Shown here piece by piece: positions 19,333 through 27,489 of a stretch of 64,000 nt of DNA (position 1 is the stretch's first letter; every line of letters starts with the position of its first letter). The DNA lies in contig NZ_OU745373.1 of assembly GCF_916618745.1 (NCBI RefSeq), positions 2,246,501 through 2,310,500 on the forward strand. Direction: 5' to 3'. Both the position numbers and the translations under genes were made by a program. This DNA is from Cardiobacterium sp. Marseille-Q4385. GTDB lineage: Bacteria; Pseudomonadota; Gammaproteobacteria; Cardiobacteriales; Cardiobacteriaceae. The notes under the pieces were generated by a model that was given only the letters and a program-made list of their open reading frames with translations, was not told the origin of the DNA and ran no database searches.

Positions 19333-20001
19333 CTATGCATCATCCAGGATAAGCGGCAAGAGTTCACGCAGATCGCGGGCGGTGCTGTATTGATCGGCAG
19401 CGGCGCGTACGGCGGCGCGTTCGACCACACCGCCGTAACCGATGATGCGGTCGGCAGCGTTTGGGGTGCGGGCGGCAACATCGCTCATGCCGTCACCGAC
19501 CATCACCACGTGTTTGAGGCCATGCTGCTTTTTCCAGGCAGCGACAACCTCCGCCTTGCCACCAGCGGTGGTGAGCGGGTTATCGAGGTAGCGCAGATAG
19601 TTGCCGGCGTCGTCGAATTGCAGGCTGACCGCGAAAGTATCTGCCGCTGCCACGCCAACGGCAGCCGCCAGTGGCAGTACCGCGTCAAGCAGGCCACCGC
19701 TGACGATGGCGGTTTTGATGCCGCGTGCCTGCAAGGCGGCGATGATTTCGCGCGCTCCGGGGACGATGGATTCCTGATAGCGGCGGGCGATAGCGGCAAG
19801 AGAGGCGCGCGGTGGGCGGATGAGGGCGAGACGTTCGCCATAGATGGCTTCCAGCGGGATGTCACCATTCATAGCACGGTGGGTGAGGGTGCTGACTTCT
19901 GCAGCGACGCCCGCTTGTGCGGCAAGTTCGTCGATGCCTTCAAGGGCGGAGAGGGTGGCGTCGCAATCGAAGACGACGCCGTCGGGAGCGGGATAGGGCA
20001 T
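19333..20001 (-). CDS. HAD-family phosphatase, SerB-like
   Basis: A 222-residue haloacid-dehalogenase-superfamily phosphatase of the phosphoserine phosphatase type. Motif I is FDCDATL with the nucleophile Asp12 and the second Asp14, followed by SALEGIDELA, a typical SerB cap start. Motif II is VSGG, and motif III/IV reads MVGDGMSDVAA. The likely reaction is L-phosphoserine to serine, the last step of serine synthesis, but the shorter HAD-IB relatives include phosphatases of other small metabolites, so no symbol is given. It is monocistronic, ending at the terminator shared with relA. Confidence 0.82.
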   Translation of the reverse strand: MPYPAPDGVVFDCDATLSALEGIDELAAQAGVAAEVSTLTHRAMNGDIPLEAIYGERLALIRPPRASLAAIARRYQESIVPGAREIIAALQARGIKTAIVSGGLLDAVLPLAAAVGVAAADTFAVSLQFDDAGNYLRYLDNPLTTAGGKAEVVAAWKKQHGLKHVVMVGDGMSDVAARTPNAADRIIGYGGVVERAAVRAAADQYSTARDLRELLPLILDDA

Positions 20002-20231
20002 GGTTTGTCCTGTTAGTGGGTGTCAGGGCGGGCATTGTATAGTTGTTTTAAATGGAGAGGACACAAGGGAAACGGTATGTGTGATGCTGAGGGTTTCCCA
20101 AGAATCGCTGTGCGTTTTTAGGGGGCTTGGGAAATGTCGTGCAGTGGCGGAAGCGGTTGCATTCTGCGGGACTTGCTGTTTCAGACCGTCTTACAGCACA
20201 AAAACGCGTAAGCAGCGAGTCCCCCCTGCGT

Positions 20232-20582
20232 TTATTCATGCTGCAAAATATTCACTAGCCGCCCGAACGGGTCACGCACGAAAAAACGGCGGACACCCCA
20301 CGGTTCGGTAACGGGGCCGTATTCGGGCGGGAAACCCGCGCTCTTCATGCGTGCCAATAGTTCGTCAAAATTGTCCACTTCAATAGACAGGTCGGGCACG
20401 GGCGTACCAGAACCGCCTTCACTGGCAAAACTGATCTGCACCGGCATGGCTGCGTCTTGCCCGTAGGTCTGTATCCAGCCGTGGTTCATCACCAACTCCA
20501 GTCCGAGCAAGTCGTGGTAGAAAGCCTTTGCAGCAGCGGGTTGGGGCGCTTTGATATTTGCCACGATACGTTTAACGCTCAT
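20232..20582 (-). CDS. VOC-family (glyoxalase/bleomycin-resistance fold) protein
   Basis: A 116-residue protein with one vicinal-oxygen-chelate domain pair: IVANIKAPQPAAAKAFYHDLLGLEL at the start and VRRFFVRDPFGRLVNILQHE at the end. Start chosen at the ATG at 20582 because AGGAG lies seven bases upstream; the frame opens five codons earlier without such a signal. Substrate unknown; VOC proteins of this size can be lyases, dioxygenases or antibiotic-binding proteins, usually dimeric. The 230-base gap upstream to the SerB-like gene contains no other supported gene. Confidence 0.8.
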   Translation of the reverse strand: MSVKRIVANIKAPQPAAAKAFYHDLLGLELVMNHGWIQTYGQDAAMPVQISFASEGGSGTPVPDLSIEVDNFDELLARMKSAGFPPEYGPVTEPWGVRRFFVRDPFGRLVNILQHE

Positions 20583-20629
20583 TTTTCTCCTTGTCATGAA
20601 GCTATTTTCTATAGCCCGCTTGGTGGCGG

Positions 20630-22093
20630 TTATGGGTTGGGGGTGCTGTCTGCCGTCCAGCCGCCACCGAGGGCTTTGTAGAGGGCGGTGAGCATTTGCG
20701 CGTGGGCGAGGCGGTTCTGGATGAGGGCTTCTTCGGTCTGCACGGCATTCAGGCGGGCGGTCAGCGCTTCGGCGAGGGTTTTGTTGCCGTAGCGGTAGAG
20801 TTTTTCGGCATCCGCCGCCTGTTGTTCGGCGTTTGCGAGTGCTTCGCTGAGGTGCTGCGCTTGTTCGGCGAGGGCGGCTTCGCCCTGGTAGGCGTTATCG
20901 ACGTCGGCCAGCGCTTGTAGCAGGGTGCGGTCGTATTGCAGCAGCGCGGTTTTGAGGCGGGCGTCGGCAGCGTCGATGTTGGCCTGGATTCTGCCGTGGG
21001 TGTAGATCGGGACCTGGATACCGGCGGTGAGCAGGCTCATCCAGCCTTTGAGGGCGTGGTCGCCGTCAATGTTGAGGATGCCCTGGCCGAGGAAGTCGAG
21101 TTTGATGCGCGGCAGGAGGTCGGCTTTGGCGCTGGCGAGTTTCGCGGCGTAGGCCTGGGTTTCGGCGGCACGGGCACGCAGGTCGGGGCGGCGTTCGATG
21201 AGGCCTTGCGGGGTTTGGCCACGCGGGGCGGCAGGCGGGTGGGCAAGGGTGTCACGCGGGCTGTCCGGCAGGCGGTAGTGTTGCGGGGTGTCGCCGCAGA
21301 GGATGGCGATGGCGCGCACGGCGGCGTTTTTTTCGGCATCCAGGGTGCTGCGTTTGGCTTTGGCAGCGTTGAGGCGGCTCTGGATTTCGTCTTTTTCGTA
21401 GGCGGTGGTGTGCCCGGCCTGGTAGCGTGCTTCGATGTAGCGCGCGAGTTGTTCGAGGGTGGTAATGGTGATGTCGGCAGCGCGTTTGCGGGCTTCGGTG
21501 GCGCGGGCGCGGTGGTATTGGTCGGCGATTTCGGCGCTGATGAGCAGTTGCGCGGCGTGGGTTTGTTCGGCGGTCGCGAGGGCGGCGTGGCGGGCGGCAT
21601 CGGCGTCGCTTTGTTTTTGTCCGAAGAGGTCGGGTTCCCAGCTGGCGCTGAGGCCGAGACTGAGGATGTCGGCGTGTTTTTGCAGGCGGTTGTCGCGGAT
21701 GCTGCCCGCAAGCGGGTTTTGCGCGAGGAGGGCGCGGGTGTCGGCGCTGATGGGGTTTTGCAGGTTGGTGTCGAGGCGGTAGGCGTTTGCGCCGAGGCCG
21801 GCGGTCGGGCCGAGGTCGGCGCCGGCGAGACGGGCGATGGCGCGCGCTTCTTGCAGGCGGCTGCGGGCAATGGCGATGTCGGGGTTGTGGGCGAGGGCGC
21901 GGGCGATGAGGCGGTCAAGGACGGGGTCTTGCCACTGCTGCCACCAGCGGCTGATGTCGTCGGTTTGGGCGGCTACCGGGGCGCTGTCGTAGGCGGTGGG
22001 CAGGGGGACGCGGCTCGCGGTGGTGATGGTGGTGGTTTGGCAGGCGGCAAGCAGCGCGGCGGTGAGGGTGAGGAGGAGGGGGCGAGGGGTCAT
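20630..22093 (-). CDS. NodT-family outer-membrane efflux lipoprotein
   Basis: A 487-residue TolC-superfamily channel subunit. Signal peptide with lipobox LLAAC (lipidated Cys18), then SRWWQQWQDPVLDRLIARAL and two structurally repeated outer-membrane-factor units with long heptad-rich helices (about 60-270 and 280-480). It starts at the ATG at 22093, with AAAGGAACC upstream. It is monocistronic and lies about 570 bases downstream of the ABC-2 permease genes on the same strand, separated by the plus-strand DUF1330 gene, so it may be their outer-membrane partner. It could also serve the microcin exporter, but nothing here decides this. Confidence 0.9.
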   Translation of the reverse strand: MTPRPLLLTLTAALLAACQTTTITTASRVPLPTAYDSAPVAAQTDDISRWWQQWQDPVLDRLIARALAHNPDIAIARSRLQEARAIARLAGADLGPTAGLGANAYRLDTNLQNPISADTRALLAQNPLAGSIRDNRLQKHADILSLGLSASWEPDLFGQKQSDADAARHAALATAEQTHAAQLLISAEIADQYHRARATEARKRAADITITTLEQLARYIEARYQAGHTTAYEKDEIQSRLNAAKAKRSTLDAEKNAAVRAIAILCGDTPQHYRLPDSPRDTLAHPPAAPRGQTPQGLIERRPDLRARAAETQAYAAKLASAKADLLPRIKLDFLGQGILNIDGDHALKGWMSLLTAGIQVPIYTHGRIQANIDAADARLKTALLQYDRTLLQALADVDNAYQGEAALAEQAQHLSEALANAEQQAADAEKLYRYGNKTLAEALTARLNAVQTEEALIQNRLAHAQMLTALYKALGGGWTADSTPNP

Positions 22094-22267
22094 GGTTGGT
22101 TCCTTTTGTGTTGTTTGTTTGTTTTCAGGCGGGTTTTCAGCGGGGTTTTATCCCCTTTCTGTTACCGCGCGACGTAAATGGGGGATGGTTTTGGGGGTTC
22201 CCGCATCGGGTCCTGCTGTTGTGCCGCTTTGCGGTAAGATGCGGCTTCCACAAATACGAGGAAATTT

Positions 22268-22558
22268 ATGTCTGCTTACGTTGTTTTTATCCGCGATGAA
22301 ATGAAAGATCAGGCCGCCTATGACCGCTATCTGCAATTGGGTGTGCCCACTCTCGCCCCGTTCGGCGGCGAAATTCTGGTTGCCAATGGTGCGCACGAGG
22401 CTTTGGAAGGTGCCGACTTCGACGGTTCGGTGGTATTGCGTTTTCCCGATATGGCATCGGCAAAGGCGTGGTACGGCAGCCCGGAGTACGGGCAGTTCAA
22501 ATCTATCCGCCTGAGGGCAACGCTTGGCCGCGCGGTGTTGCTGGAAGGGGTGGATTAA
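22268..22558 (+). CDS. DUF1330 family protein
   Basis: A 96-residue single-domain protein matching the DUF1330 (dimeric alpha-beta barrel) pattern: AYVVFIRDEMKDQAAYDRYL at the start and FPDMASAKAWYGSPEYGQFKSIR near the end. It starts at the ATG at 22268 with CGAGGAAA upstream. Function is unknown in the family. The gene stands alone on the plus strand between minus-strand genes and has its own terminator at 22588-22622. Confidence 0.88.
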   Translation: MSAYVVFIRDEMKDQAAYDRYLQLGVPTLAPFGGEILVANGAHEALEGADFDGSVVLRFPDMASAKAWYGSPEYGQFKSIRLRATLGRAVLLEGVD

Positions 22559-22587
22559 AGCCCGGCAGTTTTCTTCCTGCCATTTGG

Positions 22588-22622
22588 ATCCCTTCCCCTG
22601 CTTGCGGAGGAAGGGATTTTTT
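22588..22622 (+). terminator. Terminator after DUF1330 gene
   Basis: ATCCCTTCC / GGAAGGGAT with a 12-base loop is followed by TTTTTT. The sequence resembles the CCTTCCCC..GGGGAAGG repeat that also occurs near 10350 and inside the RbbA-like gene. Confidence 0.75.
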
Positions 22623-22660
22623 GTGTACCCGGTTTGGAGGGGGCGTGCGGTGGTCATGGT

Positions 22661-23788
22661 TCAGTTCTGTTGTTCGAGCATTTTGCGGAAGCGCAGCAGG
22701 GCGTAGCCGAGGAAGAGTACGCCGACGACGCCCATGGCGAGGAGTTGCGGCCAGAGGGTGTCGAGGCCTGCGCCGCGAAAGATGAGGCTTTGGCTGAAGA
22801 GGGTGTATTGGGTGTGCGGCCAGTATTCGCTGATGATGCGGGTGAAGTCCGGCATGTTGACGCGCGAGGTCACGGCGCCGGAGAAGAGGTTCATGATGAT
22901 GAAGACGGGCAGCATGAGCAGGCTGTATTGCTGCATGGTGGGGGTGAGGGTGGCGAGCATGATGGCAAGCGAGGCGATGGAGAAGAGGTACACGGCGCTG
23001 CCGGCGATGTAGAGCGGGATGCTGCCGTTGATGGGGATGCCGAGGGTGATGTGGACGATGAACCACAGGGAGGCGGTCGAGGTGGTGAGGATGAAGACGC
23101 CGTTGGCGAGGATTTTGGCGAGCATGATTTCCGGCGGGGTAACGGGCATGACGAGGAGGTGTTCGAGGGTGCCGTGTTCGCGCTCGCGGATGACGGCGGC
23201 GCCGATGAGGAGGAGGAAAAGAAGCAGGGTGGCGGTGCCGAGGGCGGCGACGGGCATTTGGTAGGCGTTTTCGCTGTTGGGGTTGTAGTGGGTGCGCAGG
23301 ACGGGGCGGATGGGCAGGAGGCTGGCGTCGTCCGGGCGGCCGAGGAAGCGGTTCACTTCGCGGTTGTGGATTTGGCTGAGGTAGGCAGCGCCGACGCCGC
23401 CTTGGCTCATACGGGTGGCATCGATGGTGAGTTGTGCCTGCGGGCTGCGGTTTTGCAGGATGTCGCGCTCGTAGTTGGGCGGGATGTCGATGATGAAGGT
23501 GTAGTCGCCTTTGTCCATGTGGCTGTCGGCGCTGTCGCGCGTGATTTCCACGGGAGACTGGAAGTAGGGCGGCAGGATGGCGTCGCGGATGCGGTAGGAG
23601 AGGGTGCTGTGGTCTTCGTCGATGACGGCGACGGCGGCGTGTTTGAGGTCGGTGTTGCTCTGGCTCATGGCAATGACGACGCCGGTGTACATGTAGAGGG
23701 TGAGGATGATAAGGATGGGGTCACCGAGCAGGCTGCGCAGTTCTTTGCCGGCGAGGGTGAGGATGTTTTTCAGGGTGTTCATGGTCAT
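22661..23788 (-). CDS. ABC-2 type permease (YhhJ-like)
   Basis: A 375-residue ABC-2 membrane protein: N-terminal helix (ELRSLLGDPILIILTLYMYT), a large periplasmic domain (about 45-175), then five hydrophobic segments with the conserved REREHGTLEHLLVMPVTPPEIMLAK cytoplasmic loop around residue 205. It overlaps the upstream RbbA-like gene by 4 bases, so both are translated from one mRNA. In relatives (rbbA-yhhJ and ybhFSR sets) such permeases pair with a second ABC-2 domain and a periplasmic adaptor to export drugs or other amphiphiles; the substrate here is unknown. No adaptor gene is adjacent. Confidence 0.9.
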   Translation of the reverse strand: MTMNTLKNILTLAGKELRSLLGDPILIILTLYMYTGVVIAMSQSNTDLKHAAVAVIDEDHSTLSYRIRDAILPPYFQSPVEITRDSADSHMDKGDYTFIIDIPPNYERDILQNRSPQAQLTIDATRMSQGGVGAAYLSQIHNREVNRFLGRPDDASLLPIRPVLRTHYNPNSENAYQMPVAALGTATLLLFLLLIGAAVIREREHGTLEHLLVMPVTPPEIMLAKILANGVFILTTSTASLWFIVHITLGIPINGSIPLYIAGSAVYLFSIASLAIMLATLTPTMQQYSLLMLPVFIIMNLFSGAVTSRVNMPDFTRIISEYWPHTQYTLFSQSLIFRGAGLDTLWPQLLAMGVVGVLFLGYALLRFRKMLEQQN

Positions 23789-26523
23789 TTTTCCTGCTTT
23801 TTCAGGTTGAGGCAGGCGGCGGTGAGGAAGAGGGCGTAGTAGAGCGCGAGCAGCAGGATTTCCCGGTGCAGTTCATGGACGCCGAGGCCTTTGCTGAAGG
23901 TGCCGGTGGTGGTCACGGCGTACCAGGTGGAGGGGATGATTTTGCCGAAGATATGCGCGCCGCCTTCAAGCGCCGAGACGGGGACGAGGAAGCCGGAGAA
24001 GTTCAGCGCCGGCATGATGGTGGCGATGGCGGTGAGGAAGATGGCGGCGACTTGCGAGCGGGTGAAGGTGGAGAAGAGCAGGCCGATGGCAGTCGAGGTG
24101 CAGCTCATCAGCAGGGTGGCGAGGGTGAGGGCGGCGAGCGAGCCTTTCATCGGCAGGCCGAACCAGTAGCGCATCATCAGGTAGAGGATGGCGAAACTCA
24201 GCATGGCGGTGGCGATGTAGGGGAGTTGTTTGCCGACGAGGTATTGCAGGCGGCTGGCGGGCGAGGTGTAGTAGTTGGCGATGCTGCCGATTTCGCGTTC
24301 GCGGACGACGCCGACAGCGGCCATCATCGCCGGAAAGAGGGTGAGGGCGAGCATGAGGACGCCGGGGGCGATGGCGTTCACGCTTTTGAAGTCCTGGTTG
24401 TAGGCGTAGCGGGGTTCGAGCGAGGCAGCGGGCGGCGGCAGGGCGATGCCGCGCGCGCGCGTCTGTTCGTGGGTGTAAGCGGCGAGGATGGCGGGGATGT
24501 AGGCGTTGATATTGGCGGCGTTGAAGGATTCGGCGCCGTCGATGTGGTAGTGGATTTCTGGCCGCCGCTCGCGTAGCAGGTCGCGACCAAAGTTGGGCGG
24601 GATGTCGATGGTGAGTTTGGCTTCGCGGCTGGCGAGGCGGTCGAGTAGTTGGCTTTCGTCGGTCAGCGGCGACAGTTCGTTGAAGTAACGCGAACCGGCG
24701 AGTGGCTCGATGATGGCGCGGCTTTCGGCGCTGTGGTCGTGGTCGAGGACGGCGTAGGTGAGGTTTTTGATATCGAAGGAGACGCCCCAGGTGATGGCGG
24801 TCATAAGGATAATCGGGCCAAAGAGGGCAAAGAAGGTGCGGACGTGGTCGCGCAGCAGTTCTGTGCCTTCGCGGCGGGCAAAGGTCCAGGTGGTGGCGAA
24901 CCAGTAGCGCAGGGTGGAGGTGGAAAGCGGGGTTGCTGGGTTTGCGGCGTCAGGCGGGGTGGTTGCTGGGTTCGCGCCGTCAAGTGAGGTATTTACTGGG
25001 TTTGCAGCGTCAAGCGGGGTGTTCGCTGGGTTCGCGCCGTTAAGCGGGATAGTTGAAGCGTTTGTTACGGCGGCGGGATTGTCTGTTACCCCCACCCCAC
25101 CCCCTCCCTCGTAGGGGAGGGGCTTTTCTGTGTCAGCGGTTGGCTTAGTGGCGGCATCAGGCGGGATGTTTGCCGGGTTTGCTGTTTCCCCCCTTCCGGC
25201 CTCCGGCCACCTTCCCCCGCAAGCGGGGGAAGGGATGGTTTCTGTGTCGGCGGCTGGTGCGGTGGCGTTGAGCGGTGTATTTATCGGGTTTGTGCCGTCA
25301 AGCGGGATGGTTGTTGAGTTTGCTGTTTCCCCCCTTCCGGCCTCCGGCCACCTTCCTCCGCAAGCGGGGGAAGGGATGGTTTCTGTGTCGGCGGCTGGTG
25401 CGGTGGCATTGAGCGGCGTATTTACCGGGTTTGCAGCGTCAAGCGGGGTAGTTACTGGGTTTTCCGCGTGGGCAATATTCTCAACGAAGGTTGCTCCCCC
25501 TACGGTTTCTATGGATGGGGTGCCAAGCGGGGTTCTATCTGCTCCCTCCCCCGCTGGCGGGGGAAGGTTGGGGTGGGGGTGTTTTAGACTGGTGGCAGCG
25601 ATGTCCTGCGGATGCGGGATAGGGTCAGCGGCGTGGATAAAGGCCGTGGTGGTATCAAGCGGGATGTTTGCAGGGTTTGCGGCATCAAGCGGGGTATTTG
25701 CCGGGTTTGTGGCATCAAGCGGGGTATTGGCGGGCTTTTCTGGGCTATTGCTGCTTGGTGTGGCGTCTGCGGGATTTGTCTGGTGGGCTGAAGCCCACCC
25801 TACGGTTTCGGTGGATGGGGTGCCAAGCGACGTATTTATCGGGTTCTGCTGTTTTTCATCCGCTATCAGGTAGGCGATGAAGGCTTCTTCGAGGTTGGGC
25901 GCGCCGCTTTGTGCGGTGAGGGCGGCGGGGCTGCCCACGGCCAGCACGCGGCCCTGGTGCATGAAGGAGATGCGGTCGCACCTAGCCGCTTCGTTCATGA
26001 AGTGGGTGGAGACGAAGATGGTGATTTTGTCTTCACGCGACATGCGCAGTAGGTGTCGCCAGAACATGTCGCGCGCGGCAGGATCCACGCCGGAAGTGGG
26101 TTCGTCGAGGATGAGCACTTCAGGGCGGTGCAGGCAGGCAGCGGCGAGTTGCAGGCGCTGGCGGATGCCAAGCGGCAGGGCAGCGGGTTTTTGTTCGGCG
26201 ACGGTGGCGAGGTCGTATTGGGTGAGTGCTTCGCTGATGGCGGCTTTGCTGCCCGCGCCCAAGCGGTAGAGGCGGGCGTGCAGTTCGAGGTTTTGCCGCA
26301 CGGTGAGTTCTTCGTAAAGGCTGAAGGCTTGCGACATGTAGCCGACGCGCATCCGGGTGGCGACGCTGCCTGCGTCCACCGGTGCACCGAGGAGTTCGGC
26401 GCTGCCACTGCTGGCCTGCAAGAGGCCAGTGAGCATTTTCATGGTGGTGGTTTTGCCGCAGCCGTTGCTGCCGAGGAAGCCGAAGATTTCGCCTTTTTCG
26501 ATGGTGAAGCTGACGTGATCCAC
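23785..26523 (-). CDS. RbbA/YhiH-like transporter, second ATPase plus permease part, with repeat-expanded linker
   Basis: This is the C-terminal part of an ABC-ABC-permease fusion. Residues 1-226 from the nominal GTG at 26523 are an ATPase domain (Walker A GSNGCGKTTT, Walker B LILDEP, signature-like LPLGIRQRLQ). Residues about 227-535 are a low-complexity linker made of NPxxxPLD-type units and other repeat-derived peptides. The rest is an ABC-2 permease with a periplasmic domain and REREIGSIANYYTSP. The nominal start is not a real one: homologous coding continues upstream (IEAHSLTKTFGDFTAV) in this frame, and joins the first ATPase through a frameshift near 26630. Normal RbbA proteins are about 910 residues; without the linker the two halves would add up to about that. 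The permease gene at 22661 overlaps its 3' end. Confidence 0.85.
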   Translation of the reverse strand: MDHVSFTIEKGEIFGFLGSNGCGKTTTMKMLTGLLQASSGSAELLGAPVDAGSVATRMRVGYMSQAFSLYEELTVRQNLELHARLYRLGAGSKAAISEALTQYDLATVAEQKPAALPLGIRQRLQLAAACLHRPEVLILDEPTSGVDPAARDMFWRHLLRMSREDKITIFVSTHFMNEAARCDRISFMHQGRVLAVGSPAALTAQSGAPNLEEAFIAYLIADEKQQNPINTSLGTPSTETVGWASAHQTNPADATPSSNSPEKPANTPLDATNPANTPLDAANPANIPLDTTTAFIHAADPIPHPQDIAATSLKHPHPNLPPPAGEGADRTPLGTPSIETVGGATFVENIAHAENPVTTPLDAANPVNTPLNATAPAADTETIPSPACGGRWPEAGRGETANSTTIPLDGTNPINTPLNATAPAADTETIPSPACGGRWPEAGRGETANPANIPPDAATKPTADTEKPLPYEGGGGVGVTDNPAAVTNASTIPLNGANPANTPLDAANPVNTSLDGANPATTPPDAANPATPLSTSTLRYWFATTWTFARREGTELLRDHVRTFFALFGPIILMTAITWGVSFDIKNLTYAVLDHDHSAESRAIIEPLAGSRYFNELSPLTDESQLLDRLASREAKLTIDIPPNFGRDLLRERRPEIHYHIDGAESFNAANINAYIPAILAAYTHEQTRARGIALPPPAASLEPRYAYNQDFKSVNAIAPGVLMLALTLFPAMMAAVGVVREREIGSIANYYTSPASRLQYLVGKQLPYIATAMLSFAILYLMMRYWFGLPMKGSLAALTLATLLMSCTSTAIGLLFSTFTRSQVAAIFLTAIATIMPALNFSGFLVPVSALEGGAHIFGKIIPSTWYAVTTTGTFSKGLGVHELHREILLLALYYALFLTAACLNLKKQEK
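24917..25845 (+). repeat. In-frame repeat-family expansion inside the RbbA-like gene
   Basis: About 930 bases with roughly fifteen copies of the intergenic unit (here mostly CAAGCGGGGTATTTGCTGGG variants). It also holds two copies of a CCTTCCGGCCTCCGGCCACC plus CCCCGCAAGCGGGG element (25190-25240, 25330-25380), a CCCCGCTGGCGGGG element near 25548, and two copies of a GGTTTC-x-GTGGATGGGGTGCC segment. All remain open in the coding frame on the minus strand, giving NPANTPLDA-like repeats. The same families occur outside genes at 10049, 27490, 49700 and 54545. Confidence 0.88.
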
Positions 26524-27370
26524 GGCGGTGAAGTCGCCAAAGGTTTTGGTGAGGCTGTGTGCTTCGATGGCGGGCGGGGCGTGGATCGGGAACGAAGGGG
26601 GTGGGGTTGAGGCCGCCGGTGCCTTGTTGTTTTTCCGGCGGCAGCAGTTTGATGTAGGTTTCTTCGAGGGTGGCGCAGCCGTAGTCGCGCATGGTGGCAG
26701 CGGTCGGCGCGTTGATGAGCAGTTTGCCCGCGTCCATCGCCAGCAGTTGCCGGAATTGTTCGGCTTCTTCGATGTAGGCGGTGGCGACGAGGGTGGTCAT
26801 GCCCGTGGTTTCTTGTTGCAGGTCGTGCACCAGCGCCCAGAACTGGCGGCGCGACAGGGGATCAACGCCGGTGGTGGGTTCGTCAAGGATGAGCAGGTCG
26901 GGCGAGTGGACGAGGGCGCAGCAGAGGCTGACTTTTTGTTTCATCCCGCCGGAGAGTTTGCCGGCGGCGCGGTCGGGGAAGGGGGCGAGGCCGGTCGCGT
27001 CCAGGAGGCGCTGGATGCGCGCACGGCGTTCGCGGCGTTCAAGGCCGAAGAGGCGGGCGTGGAAGTCGATGTTTTCGTAAACGCTGAGGGTGGGGTAGAG
27101 ATTGCGCCCCAGTCCTTGCGGCATGTAGGCGATGCGGTGCGAGAGGGCAAGGCGGTCGCGCGCGCGGGTCATGTCGCCGTCAAGGACGCGCACTTGCCCG
27201 CTCTGGATGCGGCGCACGCCGGCGATGATGCCGAGCAGGGTGCTTTTGCCGACGCCGTCCGGGCCGATGAGGCCGACGGTCGCCCCGCGCGGCAGGGTGA
27301 GGCTGATGTTGTCCAGTGCGGTGGTTTTGCCGTAGCGGTGGGTGAGGTGGTTAATGGTGATGGCGGTCAT
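26120..27370 (-). CDS. RbbA/YhiH-like transporter, first ATPase part, frameshifted
   Basis: Start MTAITINHLTHRYGKTTALDNI at 27370; nine more in-frame codons upstream would run through the palindrome at 27382 and are unlikely. The first ATPase domain spans residues about 1-235: Walker A GPDGVGKST, signature LSGGMKQ, Walker B LLILDEP. After about residue 245 the frame reads out-of-register sequence (Arg/His/Gln-rich) to a stop at 26120, overlapping the next part in the wrong frame. Removing one base from the five-T run at 26630-26634 would join LLPPE to a natural-looking Pro/Ala linker and the second ATPase. As written, the gene is split. It may be a sequencing error, a phase-variable site or a true mutation. 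Two TTGGAC palindromes precede the gene. Confidence 0.82.
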   Translation of the reverse strand: MTAITINHLTHRYGKTTALDNISLTLPRGATVGLIGPDGVGKSTLLGIIAGVRRIQSGQVRVLDGDMTRARDRLALSHRIAYMPQGLGRNLYPTLSVYENIDFHARLFGLERRERRARIQRLLDATGLAPFPDRAAGKLSGGMKQKVSLCCALVHSPDLLILDEPTTGVDPLSRRQFWALVHDLQQETTGMTTLVATAYIEEAEQFRQLLAMDAGKLLINAPTAATMRDYGCATLEETYIKLLPPEKQQGTGGLNPTPFVPDPRPARHRSTQPHQNLWRLHRRGSRQLHHRKRRNLRLPRQQRLRQNHHHENAHWPLAGQQWQRRTPRCTGGRRQRRHPDARRLHVASLQPLRRTHRAAKPRTARPPLPLGRGQQSRHQRSTHPIRPRHRRRTKTRCPAAWHPPAPATRRCLPAPP

Positions 27371-27381
27371 GGTCAGGTCGT

Positions 27382-27440
27382 TTGGACAATTGTCCAAGAG
27401 TATAGTGCGGCATTGGACGGTTGTCCAACGACGCTTGGAC
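27382..27440. promoter_or_regulatory. Pair of TTGGAC-N4-GTCCAA operators upstream of RbbA-like gene
   Basis: TTGGACAATTGTCCAA (27382-27397) is a perfect 16-base palindrome. TTGGACGGTTGTCCAA (27413-27428) repeats it 31 bases away, and a third half-site TTGGAC lies at 27435-27440. The first palindrome ends 12 bases before the start codon, so a bound dimeric repressor would block the promoter or ribosome binding site. The form suits a TetR-family repressor, which often controls ABC-2 efflux genes; no such gene is in the window. Confidence 0.78.
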
Positions 27441-27489
27441 GGTTATTTGCTGTGATGGAGGATGCTTCATGCGGATGGTGGGCTAAAGT

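Noticed and set aside
26620..26640. Programmed -1 ribosomal frameshift at the A5 tract of the RbbA-like gene
   Set aside because: The downstream ATPase lies in the +1 frame relative to the first ATPase, so a -1 slip would not reach it. Transcriptional slippage or a base error fits better.
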